The position numbers were made by a program, and so were the translations under genes. A DNA stretch of 64,000 nucleotides from Rickettsiales bacterium (GTDB lineage Bacteria > Pseudomonadota > Alphaproteobacteria > G027485855), in assembly GCA_027485855.1 (NCBI GenBank), contig JAIXQD010000008.1:1-64000 (forward strand), given 5' to 3'. Below the pieces are notes generated by a model. It saw only the letters and a list, made by a program, of their open reading frames with translations. It did not search any database and was not told the DNA's origin. This document shows positions 43,086-51,207 of this stretch, in pieces; position 1 is the first letter of the stretch; each line of letters starts with the position of its first letter.

Positions 43086-44117
43086 TCAAACAACTGGCGC
43101 CCAAACCACATCATCAATTTTATCGGCGCCAACGGCCAGCATCAGCAACCGCTCAAAACCTAAGGCAATGCCGGCACTGGGCGGCATATGGCCAAGCGCT
43201 GTTAAAAAATCTTCATCTTGCGGCACTTGATAGCCATAAAGCTTATATTTTTCTTCGGCATCGGCCTTAAAGCGCGCGCGCTGAATATCGGCGTCGGTCA
43301 ATTCGCTAAAGGCATTGGCCAGCTCTAACCCGCACACATAAAGCTCGAAGCGCTCGGCCACGCGGGCATCATCGGGCTTGGCACGCGACAGCACCGCTTG
43401 CGCCAATGGATATTCGGCCAAAAATGTGGGGTGACCAATGCCTAAGTTAGGCTCAATTTTTTCAAGCAAAATACGGAAATACAAATCCTCCCAGCTATCG
43501 CCCTCGGCCACACGCACGCCTGCTTTGGTAGCTGCCCCCGCCAGCGCCGCAACATTGGGCTCGGGCGCGCAGGTTGCCAACAGGTCAATGCGGGCATAGC
43601 GTAAAAAGGCTTGCTGCACGGTAAGCCATTCGGGCGCAGCCGCAGCATCGCATCTGTGGCCATTATAGGATAAAAAGCCTTGTCCCGCAGTAGCGGCTAG
43701 TTTTAAAAGCGCCAAACAATCGGGCACCAGCGCAGTGTAATCGGCATGCGCTCGATACCATTCTAACATCACAAATTCGGGCTGATGCCGTGGCGAGACC
43801 TCACCATTGCGAAAAACGCGGCAAGCCTGCCAGATTTTATCAAGCCCCAAGGCTGCGCCACCTGCCAATAGTTTTTTCATGGTGAGTTCGGGCGAAGTGT
43901 GTAGCCAATATTGATAAGCCTCACCACCGGCTAAATCGCGCCAGTATGTTGCAAACGGGTGCAAATGCACCTCAAGCCCGGGGCAAATTTGCAGCGCTGG
44001 GGTTTCAACTTCAGCAAAGCCGGCCTCGTTAAAATAGTGTCGCAAGCCTTGCCACAATTTTTGCCGCACGCGCAAAGCCGGCAGCCTTGATTGCAATTGC
44101 GCTGTTTGCCAAAACAT
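43086..44117 (-). CDS. epmA: EF-P--(R)-beta-lysine ligase EpmA (GenX/PoxA)
   Basis: A 343-residue paralogue of class II lysyl-tRNA synthetase without the anticodon domain; it attaches beta-lysine to elongation factor P, helping ribosomes through proline runs. Motif 2 is CRVFRNGEVSPRHQPEFVMLEWY, motif 3 is GIALGFERLLMLAVG, and TSPELTMKKLLAGG marks the GenX group. No epmB or efp is in the window. It starts inside the stop of the outer-membrane protein gene (TAATG). Confidence 0.92.
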   Translation of the reverse strand: MFWQTAQLQSRLPALRVRQKLWQGLRHYFNEAGFAEVETPALQICPGLEVHLHPFATYWRDLAGGEAYQYWLHTSPELTMKKLLAGGAALGLDKIWQACRVFRNGEVSPRHQPEFVMLEWYRAHADYTALVPDCLALLKLAATAGQGFLSYNGHRCDAAAAPEWLTVQQAFLRYARIDLLATCAPEPNVAALAGAATKAGVRVAEGDSWEDLYFRILLEKIEPNLGIGHPTFLAEYPLAQAVLSRAKPDDARVAERFELYVCGLELANAFSELTDADIQRARFKADAEEKYKLYGYQVPQDEDFLTALGHMPPSAGIALGFERLLMLAVGADKIDDVVWAPVV

Positions 44118-44791
44118 TAGAAACGATATTTCAAGCCGATATCCAGCAGCTGCATATCTTGTGGTTGGCGGCTGGGCGTGATGCTGCTGCGGCTGGCATC
44201 GTTGGCGCCAATAAAGCTGGCGCGATAACGCAGCGAAAAATCCCAGCTTTGATCGAGCTGCAAATTAACCCCGCCGCCCACACGGAACACCGGCACGGTG
44301 GAGCCCGAGCCATTGGCCAAAGCCTGCCCATTGATAAGGCTGTTATTATCAAACACCGCCACACCAACACCGCTGGTTAAAAACGGATTCAAAGCCGAGC
44401 CCAGCGAGAAATCATAGCGACCATCAAGCGTCATGGCCGCCACATCCCATGCATGGTTGCTTTGTGCCGAAAGCTGGTCGGTGGTAAGGCTGGTCAGCAA
44501 ATCATGGCCGCCCAACTCTAATGAGGCGCCATTGCCCGCGCTATATTGTGGCGTGCTGCTATAAGAGCCCGAGACCGAAAAACCAAACGCATCATTATTA
44601 CCCGCCTCAACTGGAAGCGCGCTTAAACTGCCACGCGGGGTAAAGCCGCCCGTCAGCAACGAGTCGGCCTCGCTTTTGGCAGCAAAGGCGGGTTGCGCAT
44701 AAAGACAAGCCACCAGCCAAGCTAAAGCCAGCGCATAGGCAACGCGCTTTGTTTTGTTGTTGCTTGTTTTGTGTTGGCAATGATGGCGCAA
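44117..44791 (-). CDS. Outer-membrane beta-barrel protein
   Basis: A 224-residue protein. Residues 20-37 are a signal peptide ending PAFAAK. The mature part alternates as in a small eight-stranded barrel (FGFSVSGSYSS, VAAMTLDGRYDFSLG, FLTSGVGVAVF, FSLRYRASF) and ends with aromatic KYRF, the usual C-terminal phenylalanine for barrel insertion. The first codon must be TTG 44791: a stop lies two codons upstream and no ATG follows soon. GAGGGGG is upstream. It is transcribed with epmA. Confidence 0.8.
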   Translation of the reverse strand: MRHHCQHKTSNNKTKRVAYALALAWLVACLYAQPAFAAKSEADSLLTGGFTPRGSLSALPVEAGNNDAFGFSVSGSYSSTPQYSAGNGASLELGGHDLLTSLTTDQLSAQSNHAWDVAAMTLDGRYDFSLGSALNPFLTSGVGVAVFDNNSLINGQALANGSGSTVPVFRVGGGVNLQLDQSWDFSLRYRASFIGANDASRSSITPSRQPQDMQLLDIGLKYRF

Positions 44792-44919
44792 ATCTTAGTC
44801 CCCCCTCACCAGTTGAGCATAAGATAAAATAATGACCAAAATCTTATCCACAGAACATGTATTTTTCTGACACCTGTTTCAATTATGCAACGATTTTACC
44901 CGAAACGCTCACGCTTGTG

Positions 44920-45099
44920 CTATTCTGGCGCAGGATAGGTGCGCGGGAAGCTTTTATTTTGAGTTCCTTGCGGAAAATCGACAAAGTCGGGCTTGCGGCC
45001 ACAGCCACAAAGCAGCAAAAGCAAGCTCAACACAAAAAGGCCTGTTAATAACTGCTGATTAATGCTTTTCTGCGAAAAATAGCGGCCTATTTTATACAT
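44920..45099 (-). CDS. YifL/LptM-like small lipoprotein
   Basis: A 59-residue lipoprotein. The signal peptide LLTGLFVLSLLLLLCGC ends in a lipobox, followed by GRKPDFVDFPQGTQNKSFPR and TYPAPE. Short lipoproteins with a C-G-(R/Q)-K start and a Pro/Tyr tail sit beside argH and lysA in alphaproteobacteria, and E. coli LptM helps assemble the LptD translocon. Start 45099 is chosen for its GGGGA site. It is divergent from the TlpA-like gene by 25 bp, but argH and lysA are not adjacent. Confidence 0.75.
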   Translation of the reverse strand: MYKIGRYFSQKSINQQLLTGLFVLSLLLLLCGCGRKPDFVDFPQGTQNKSFPRTYPAPE

Positions 45100-45124
45100 T
45101 AATTTTGTCCCCATAAGGATATTC

Positions 45125-45739
45125 ATGCGCTCGATTTTTTTTATTTTAGCATTTTTCATGGCCTTTGTCACAGTCGGCGCTATGGCGCAAGAAACTCAAA
45201 ATCAAGCCGTGAGCAAAAGATTGCCGCCACTCGCGGGTGATATGAAAAATTTTAAGCAGGCGCTCAGCAGTACCATGCCGCTGCCGGCTGACCTTGCTTG
45301 CCAAAAAGCCGATGGCAGCACCTTAAGGCTGGCCAGCCTAAAAGGCACGCCCATGGTGCTTAATTTATGGGCCACCTGGTGCCAGCCCTGTAAGGCCGAA
45401 TTGCCCAGCTTGAAAAAACTGCAAGAGCAAATGGCCGACAAGCTGACCGTGGTTGCCGTCAGTGTTGATCGCGGCGGTTGGGTTGCCATAAATCGGTTTT
45501 TGGCGAAAATGCCCTTGGGTGATGTTGTGGTGTGCAGCGATCCGCGCATGAGTGTGGCGCGCACAGTTGGCGGCTCGGGCCTGCCCACTACACTGGTTTT
45601 TGACAGTGCACAAATGGAGTGGGGGCGCCTCACCGGCGAGGCCGATTGGTCATCGCCCGAGGCGCTGGCACTTATCGAGCATTACCTAAGTGGCGAGAAA
45701 AAAACCGAGCAGGGCCTAAAGCTGCCCACCCAAAAATAG
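45125..45739 (+). CDS. TlpA-like thiol-disulfide reductase
   Basis: A 204-residue exported thioredoxin. The N-terminal helix (RSIFFILAFFMAFVTVGAMAQ) is a signal peptide or anchor. The thioredoxin domain has VLNLWATWCQPCKAELPSL (active site WCQPC) and, later, the cis-proline stretch GGSGLPTTLVFD. It probably reduces periplasmic disulfides, for example in cytochrome c or oxidase maturation. AAGGAT precedes the ATG. Confidence 0.9.
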   Translation: MRSIFFILAFFMAFVTVGAMAQETQNQAVSKRLPPLAGDMKNFKQALSSTMPLPADLACQKADGSTLRLASLKGTPMVLNLWATWCQPCKAELPSLKKLQEQMADKLTVVAVSVDRGGWVAINRFLAKMPLGDVVVCSDPRMSVARTVGGSGLPTTLVFDSAQMEWGRLTGEADWSSPEALALIEHYLSGEKKTEQGLKLPTQK

Positions 45740-45759
45740 CTGCACGCCACTCATTAAAA

Positions 45760-46236
45760 TTAGTGCTTATATAAAAAACTCAGCTGCACATTAAAGTTGG
45801 CTGGCTTTGGCATAATGCGCAGCAAAAAGCCCACCGGCTTCTCGCCGACGCTTTCGATAATTTTTTTGCCATCATCAATTTTTAAATCGATAAACAGCTC
45901 AGTTGCGGTTTCGGCAATTTTGCCAAAAGTTATTTTAGGGTTGCGCTGGCCCTCGGGATCGAGCGGATAGGTTACAAACACCGCCACCTGCCCATCAGGC
46001 AAACGAGGCGGCAAGGCCCGATCTTCCGGCTTGAGGTTTTTTGCCAAACGCACAATATCGGCCCAATCATCTTGCGTTTGCACAATGCGCACCGAAGGCG
46101 AGGTCGCGTTACTGGTACCGTGCCATGTGCCGCGCCAATCTTTTTCGCCTAGGCCCTCAAAATCACAGGCCAGCAAAAAGAGCGGTAAAAACAATAAGCA
46201 AAATATTTTACGCAACATCGCGCTTACCGGCTTCAT
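45760..46236 (-). CDS. Small lipoprotein, uncharacterised
   Basis: A 158-residue protein with a signal peptide and lipobox (FLPLFLLACDFEG). The rest is beta-rich: WRGTWHGTSNATSPSVRIVQ, DGQVAVFVTYPLDPEGQ and KPVGFLLRIMPKPANFNVQL, ending YKH. It starts 14 bp after etfA and is probably in the same transcript. A lipoprotein at this position is not something I recall as standard. Confidence 0.65.
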   Translation of the reverse strand: MKPVSAMLRKIFCLLFLPLFLLACDFEGLGEKDWRGTWHGTSNATSPSVRIVQTQDDWADIVRLAKNLKPEDRALPPRLPDGQVAVFVTYPLDPEGQRNPKITFGKIAETATELFIDLKIDDGKKIIESVGEKPVGFLLRIMPKPANFNVQLSFLYKH

Positions 46237-46250
46237 GGTTGCCTCTATTT

Positions 46251-47207
46251 TTATGGTTGTGGTTTTTGTAGCTTTTGTAACTCGGCAATAAGTGCTGGCA
46301 CGGCTTGTTGATAGTCGGCCACCAAACCAAAATCAGCCACCTGAAAAATTGGCGCATCGGGGTCTTTGTTGATGGCGACAATAATTTTGCTGTCCTTCAT
46401 ACCGGCTAAGTGCTGAATAGCGCCTGAAATGCCAACGGCAATATAAAGCGATGGCGCCACCGTTTTACCGGTTTGCCCCACTTGGTAATCATTGGGGGCA
46501 AAGCCCGCATCAACCGCCGCGCGTGACGCACCAACCGCAGCACCCAAAGCATCGGCCAAAGCCTCGATATATTTATTGAAATTTTCGGCCGAACCAACCG
46601 CACGGCCGCCCGACACCACAATACCTGCCGCCGTAAGCTCGGGGCGGGCCGATTTAACTTCTTGCTTGCCTACAAAGCTGGATAGGCCGCTATCGGCGCC
46701 TGCTGCCAAAGCCTCAATGGCGGCGGGGGCTTGCGTATCTTTGCTGGCGGCAAAATTAGTGGGGCGCACTGTCAACACTTTAATGGCATCGCTGCTTTTA
46801 ACCGTAGCAATGGCATTGCCGGCATAAATAGGCCGCTCAAAACTATCGGCCGACAAAATGGCCGACACGTCTGAAATTTGCTGGCTATCGAGCAAAGCTG
46901 CAACGCGGGGCGCAACATTTTTACCATTCGCCGTGCTGGGGAATAAAATATGGCTATAATTTTTAGCCACACCCACCACCAAGGGCGTCACATTTTCGGC
47001 CAAAAAATTGGCCAAATGTGGCGCATCGGCACTTATCACTTTGGTTACACCCGCAGCACTAGCAGCAGCTGTGGCCACTGCACCGGCATTATGCCCTGCC
47101 ACCAGCACATGCACCTCTTGCCCCAGTTTTTTGGCGGCAGCAATCACGTTAAGGGTGGCAGGCTTAAGTGTGGCGTTGTCGTGCTCGGCAATGACAAGAA
47201 TGGTCAT
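46251..47207 (-). CDS. etfA: Electron transfer flavoprotein, alpha subunit
   Basis: A 318-residue subunit with the N-terminal domain (ILVIAEHDNATLKPATLNVI) and the FAD domain: RPELTAAGIVVSGGRAVGSAENF, GAAVGASRAAVDAGFAPNDYQVG, GKTVAPSLYIAVGISGAIQH and IVAINKDPDAPIF. With EtfB it passes electrons from acyl-CoA dehydrogenases to the quinone pool. It starts 27 bp after etfB and ends in proline. Confidence 0.97.
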   Translation of the reverse strand: MTILVIAEHDNATLKPATLNVIAAAKKLGQEVHVLVAGHNAGAVATAAASAAGVTKVISADAPHLANFLAENVTPLVVGVAKNYSHILFPSTANGKNVAPRVAALLDSQQISDVSAILSADSFERPIYAGNAIATVKSSDAIKVLTVRPTNFAASKDTQAPAAIEALAAGADSGLSSFVGKQEVKSARPELTAAGIVVSGGRAVGSAENFNKYIEALADALGAAVGASRAAVDAGFAPNDYQVGQTGKTVAPSLYIAVGISGAIQHLAGMKDSKIIVAINKDPDAPIFQVADFGLVADYQQAVPALIAELQKLQKPQP

Positions 47208-47234
47208 GGGTTTTTTCTCCTATTTATACTTTAA

Positions 47235-47978
47235 TTAGCCAAGATGGTTTTTGATTTTTTGCGCCAGGGTTTGCACATCGGGCACTTTGGCGCCGGCTTG
47301 ACGCTTGGGCGGCTCGGTGACTTTAACCGTGGCCAAGCGTGGCGCGGCATCAACCCCCAAAGCTTGCGGCGTGGTTTTTTCGAGTGGTTTTTTGCGTGCC
47401 GCCATAATTTTGGGCAAGGCGGCAAAGCGCGGCGTGTTCAGGCGCAAATCGGTGGTGAGCACGGCGGGCAATTTAAGCGAGAGCGTTTCAAGACCGCCAT
47501 CAACCTCACGCGTGACCTGCACGGCATTATTGGCCACAGCCACTTCTGAGGCAAATGTACCCTGCCCCCAGCCCAACAAAGCCGCCAGCATTTGACCGGT
47601 TTGGTTGCAATCATCATCGATGGCTTGTTTGCCCATGATGACCATCTGCGGTTTTTCGGTGGCACAAATGGCCTTAAGCATTTTCGCAACCGACAGCGGC
47701 TGGGTTTCAAAATTTGTTTCAACCAATATGGCGCGGTCGGCACCCAAGGCCAGTGCTGTACGCAGCACCTCTTCGCTTTTGGCGTCGCCAATGCTGACCA
47801 CCACAATTTCAGTCACGATGCCCTTTTCTTTCAGGCGCACTGCTTCTTCCACGGCAATTTCGCAAAAGGGGTTAATCGACATTTTTTTATTGGCCAAATC
47901 AACCGCGGTTTGATCGGCTTTGACTGTGGCGCGAATATTATAATCGAGCACACGCTTGACGGGCACAATGACTTTCAT
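47235..47978 (-). CDS. etfB: Electron transfer flavoprotein, beta subunit
   Basis: A 247-residue subunit beginning [12 protein letters not shown], then [28 protein letters not shown] and the AMP-site stretch [21 protein letters not shown], with [25 protein letters not shown] lies just before the ATG. It lies 18 bp after the adenosyltransferase gene, the order known from many alphaproteobacteria. Confidence 0.97.
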   Translation of the reverse strand: MKVIVPVKRVLDYNIRATVKADQTAVDLANKKMSINPFCEIAVEEAVRLKEKGIVTEIVVVSIGDAKSEEVLRTALALGADRAILVETNFETQPLSVAKMLKAICATEKPQMVIMGKQAIDDDCNQTGQMLAALLGWGQGTFASEVAVANNAVQVTREVDGGLETLSLKLPAVLTTDLRLNTPRFAALPKIMAARKKPLEKTTPQALGVDAAPRLATVKVTEPPKRQAGAKVPDVQTLAQKIKNHLG

Positions 47979-47996
47979 GACATCTCCTAAAAGAAG

Positions 47997-48563
47997 CTAC
48001 CTATTTTGGGCGGGCGCCCATAGACAATCTTGCTGGCCGTTATGATTAACCACACGCCCCAACACAAAAAGATGATCGGACAGGCGGTTAATATATTGCA
48101 AGGCCAGCGGATTGACAAGTTCAACTGCGGCCAAGGCGGTGATGTGACGCTCGGCCCTGCGCACAATTGTGCGCGCCAAATGCAAAGCCGCCGCAGCCTC
48201 GGTGCCACCCGGCAAAATAAAGCTGTTAAGTGGGGCGAGGTTTTTATTCAATTGCTCTTGCTCGGCCTCTAGCCGCTCAATTTGCACTGCAGCAATGCGC
48301 AATGGCTCGTATTTGGGGGCGGGCTCGTGCGGGGTGCATAAATCGGCGCCCAGATCGAACAAATCATTTTGTATGCGGCGCAGCATGGCGGCATATTCGC
48401 CCTCTAGCCGCAAAACGGCCAAGCCCAACGCAGCATTGGCCTCTTCGACGGTGCCGTAAGCCTCAACCCGCAGCGCATGTTTAGCCACACGCAAACCATT
48501 GCCAAGGCTGGTTTCGCCGCCATCGCCGGTTTTAGTAGTTATGCGCGTGAGCCGAACCACCAC
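47997..48563 (-). CDS. Cob(I)alamin adenosyltransferase, PduO type
   Basis: A 188-residue enzyme that makes adenosylcobalamin from ATP and reduced cobalamin. It has RITTKTGDGGETSLGNG, VEAYGTVEEANAALGLA, RIQNDLFDLGADLCTP, FILPGGTEAAAALHLARTIV and ERHITAL, then YINRLSDHLFVLGRVVN. It starts with GTG at 48563 (or 48560), three bases after the upstream stop. Its position before etfBA suggests work with methylmalonyl-CoA mutase. Confidence 0.93.
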   Translation of the reverse strand: MVVRLTRITTKTGDGGETSLGNGLRVAKHALRVEAYGTVEEANAALGLAVLRLEGEYAAMLRRIQNDLFDLGADLCTPHEPAPKYEPLRIAAVQIERLEAEQEQLNKNLAPLNSFILPGGTEAAAALHLARTIVRRAERHITALAAVELVNPLALQYINRLSDHLFVLGRVVNHNGQQDCLWAPAQNR

Positions 48564-48566
48564 AAA

Positions 48567-48761
48567 CTACCGCGACACCAGCGCCAGCAAAAATGCGCCA
48601 ATGGCAAATGCTTGCAAAAACACGCGCCAGCGCATCATTTTATTGCCGTATTTTTTGTTAAATTCGCCGCCACGTGCCATGGCCAACAGCCCCATAAACA
48701 GCACGCCTAATATGGCAACGCCGGCTAAGGCCAGCAGAATCGCAAAGAAATGGCTTGTCAT
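48567..48761 (-). CDS. Twin-transmembrane HIG1-like protein
   Basis: A 64-residue protein with two membrane helices (FFAILLALAGVAILGVLFMG and RVFLQAFAIGAFLLAL) and a basic loop FNKKYGNKMMRWR, the pattern of HIG1-domain and bacterial twin-helix proteins. Mitochondrial HIG1 proteins bind respiratory supercomplexes. It opens the operon with the adenosyltransferase and etfBA. Confidence 0.85.
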   Translation of the reverse strand: MTSHFFAILLALAGVAILGVLFMGLLAMARGGEFNKKYGNKMMRWRVFLQAFAIGAFLLALVSR

Positions 48762-48801
48762 GCCCCTTATATAGACCGCACTCGCCGATTTGGCCAGTAG
48801 C

Positions 48802-48853
48802 TTTAGTGTGTGGCTTTAGTGTGTGGCTTTAGTGTGTGGCTTTAACTTGTGGC
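48802..48853. repeat. 13-bp tandem repeat, four copies
   Basis: TTTAGTGTGTGGC three times (48802-48840) and then TTTAACTTGTGGC (48841-48853). It lies between the end of the 573-residue gene (20 bp further on) and the start of the twin-helix gene. On the minus strand each unit has CTAA or TTAA. Confidence 0.9.
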
Positions 48854-48873
48854 CTTAACTAATGGGCCTTTAA

Positions 48874-50595
48874 TTAGGGCTGCTGATGTTGCTGTTGTTG
48901 GGTACGAGCTGCGGCGGGCTTGGTGGGTTGGTTACGCCAGTCACGCAATTCGGCATCAAGCGCACGGGCCTGCGTTAAAACATTCAAAAAATCGTCGCGG
49001 GTCATTTGTCTAAATTCGGCCTCATTAGCTTTTATAAAGCTCGACAAAGCAAGCCGCACGATTTGCTCGGGCGGTTGCGGCTTAATTGTGCTGGCAATTT
49101 CGGCAAGTGTGCCGAGCATCTTTTGCCTTGCCTCCTCTTGCTCTGAACCTAAACGCTTTAAACTATGTTTAGCATGCTGGTACCGAACATATTGCTCGCC
49201 AAAAACTTTTGCAAAAACCCAGTTCATAAAAATTCTGTGCGCATAGGCCCGACGCTCGGCAGATAGTCCGGTGGCCTGCTCCTGCAAATTATTAGTATAA
49301 ACGATGATAGGCTCGCCATCGTCATAAAGGTAATCATCATCGCCTTTACGGCGCGGTGCGGCCAAATGAAACGGCTCGGGGCGGTTTAATTTAGGGGCAT
49401 TGTAGTCAGCAATAAATTGCCGCACGCCCTCTCTAAACACCGTATCAATGGCACTGCCGCGCACAGCGCCATAAGTTTTGCCCAGCACCAAAATGCGGTT
49501 CTCGGGCAGATCAGAGGCATCATACAAATTCGCGCCCGACGCTAAAAACGGATTAAGCAAACAGCGCATAAACGGGTAGCGCACCTCAACATCGTCCTTA
49601 TGGGCAAGATAGGCCACCAGCACACCCGCCCGCATGCCGCGCAGCAAATATTTAAAATTATCTTCAGCGCCACTAAAACAACTGCGCCAATGCTGCTCGG
49701 TTGAGGCCTCGCCAACCAAAGTTGGATTGCGCGCAATAACAATGCGCAAATCTTCCGGCACGAAAGCTTTATCACTGATAAAATTATTATCAAACAACCC
49801 CGTTGGGCGCGGCGTGTTGATAAGGTCGAACAACACATCGGTAGCATTAGATTCGCTGGGCGTTTCTGTGCGCGCTTCTGTGGGCGCTTCTGTGGACGTG
49901 CCACGCACTGTGTCGTCTTGGTGTTTTTCAAACTCAAGCGCCAAATGCCACTCGCCTTGCTCAAATAAAAACTTACCTAAACGCGGCCCCGGCAGCCAAC
50001 GCTCGCTATTGGGCGCGCGCTGTTGCAGCTTGGTAGCATTTTCAGGGTCGGGTCTGACTTCGCACTCGGCAATATTACGGCCGGCTTTTTGCGGGTCGGT
50101 GGCAAGCTTATCGGCAAAGGCTTGTTGTGCACGCGCATTATGCTCGGCCAGGGCTTTTGCTAAACGCGCCGGATAACTAAAATCGGCCGCGTTGGCATTG
50201 ACGGGCAGCACAATTTGATCGCGGCCCATAAACAGCTCATCATAGCGGGCGGCTTTATTGCGGCGCCAAGCCAAATAAGCCAGCGTCGCTCTATCGCCAT
50301 AAAAAAGCTTATGCTCGCGCAATTTGCGCGCCAAAGAAAACAGCTTTAATTGTGCCCAACGTGGCTTTTTAAGTGCATGCTGCAGCAATTGGCGCAATTC
50401 ATCTTGTGGCACAATATTGCCACCCACCACCGCGCGATACCAATAAGCCTGCACAGCGTCGATGATTTTTTTAGGTGGTGCTTGTGGTAAATCTTGCAGC
50501 AAGGCCGCTTGCTGTTTTTCCCATAATGGCTGCCACAGCTCTTGCCGCTTAAGGCGCAGCTTAGCTTTGTCGCTTGAGGGCGGCTCAATATCCAT
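48874..50595 (-). CDS. Uncharacterised 573-residue protein
   Basis: Not recognised. A helical first third (residues 1-140, KLKLFSLARKLREHKLFY-like segments) is followed by a Thr/Glu-rich repeat (TEAPTEARTETPSES) and a more conserved-looking middle: EQHWRSCFSGAEDNFKYLLR, GVLVAYLAHKDDVEVRYPFM, RCLLNPFLASGANLYDASD. The pattern W-x-SC ... G-LVAYL ... R-L-PF recalls large uncharacterised proteins of phages, plasmids and intracellular bacteria, from memory only. The last 150 residues are helical and the tail is poly-Gln (QQQQHQQP). No signal peptide or membrane segment. Confidence 0.6.
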   Translation of the reverse strand: MDIEPPSSDKAKLRLKRQELWQPLWEKQQAALLQDLPQAPPKKIIDAVQAYWYRAVVGGNIVPQDELRQLLQHALKKPRWAQLKLFSLARKLREHKLFYGDRATLAYLAWRRNKAARYDELFMGRDQIVLPVNANAADFSYPARLAKALAEHNARAQQAFADKLATDPQKAGRNIAECEVRPDPENATKLQQRAPNSERWLPGPRLGKFLFEQGEWHLALEFEKHQDDTVRGTSTEAPTEARTETPSESNATDVLFDLINTPRPTGLFDNNFISDKAFVPEDLRIVIARNPTLVGEASTEQHWRSCFSGAEDNFKYLLRGMRAGVLVAYLAHKDDVEVRYPFMRCLLNPFLASGANLYDASDLPENRILVLGKTYGAVRGSAIDTVFREGVRQFIADYNAPKLNRPEPFHLAAPRRKGDDDYLYDDGEPIIVYTNNLQEQATGLSAERRAYAHRIFMNWVFAKVFGEQYVRYQHAKHSLKRLGSEQEEARQKMLGTLAEIASTIKPQPPEQIVRLALSSFIKANEAEFRQMTRDDFLNVLTQARALDAELRDWRNQPTKPAAARTQQQQHQQP

Positions 50596-50700
50596 AAGGC
50601 CACTATGAAGGAGCTTGTTTAACAGGTTTTTAATTTGCTCAAGGTCATGCGCGCATGCTATGAGCCACTTGTAATTGCTGACATTTTAGGACACACGCCC

Positions 50701-51198
50701 ATGCTTAAAACCATCTTTGCCCCAAAAGCCATCCCCGCCGATAAAAAATATCAAACGCTGTTTATGGGTGGCGCCATTGATATGGGTCGGGCCGAGCCAT
50801 GGCAAGAGCGGCTGACACAAGCGCTGACACAAACCCTGCCAAAGCAAGTGCAAGAGCAATGGCTGCTGCTGAACCCAAGGCGCCCCGATTGGAATAGTGC
50901 CTGGGCGCAGGATGATAATCCTAGCAGCCCGTTTGCTCAGCAAGTGCAATGGGAGCTGGACGCACAAGATAAAGCCGATCTGTTATTATATTATTTTGCC
51001 GCCAACAGTGCCGCACCCATTACGCTGTTAGAGTTTGGCCTTTATGCGCCCAAAAAACCGCTGGTTTTTGTGAGCCCCCATTACACCCGCGCTGGTAATG
51101 TTAAAATTACTGCGCGCCATTTGGGCCTGCCCACCTATAGTGATGATGCCGCCTTGCTACAGGCGCTAGCCGCAAAAATGAGTGCACCCAAGCCTTAA
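50701..51198 (+). CDS. Nucleoside 2-deoxyribosyltransferase-like protein
   Basis: A 165-residue protein. YQTLFMGGAIDMGRAEPWQERL near the N-terminus and LLLNPRRPDWN, QVQWELDAQDKADLLLYYFA and APITLLEFGLYA further on match the fold of nucleoside 2-deoxyribosyltransferase-like proteins (a nucleotide-handling fold with an active-site Glu in LLEFG). Substrate unknown. ATG 50701 is preferred; the frame is open further upstream. It is convergent with the subtilase-like gene and ends PKP. Confidence 0.82.
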   Translation: MLKTIFAPKAIPADKKYQTLFMGGAIDMGRAEPWQERLTQALTQTLPKQVQEQWLLLNPRRPDWNSAWAQDDNPSSPFAQQVQWELDAQDKADLLLYYFAANSAAPITLLEFGLYAPKKPLVFVSPHYTRAGNVKITARHLGLPTYSDDAALLQALAAKMSAPKP

Positions 51199-51207
51199 AA
51201 ATCGCGC

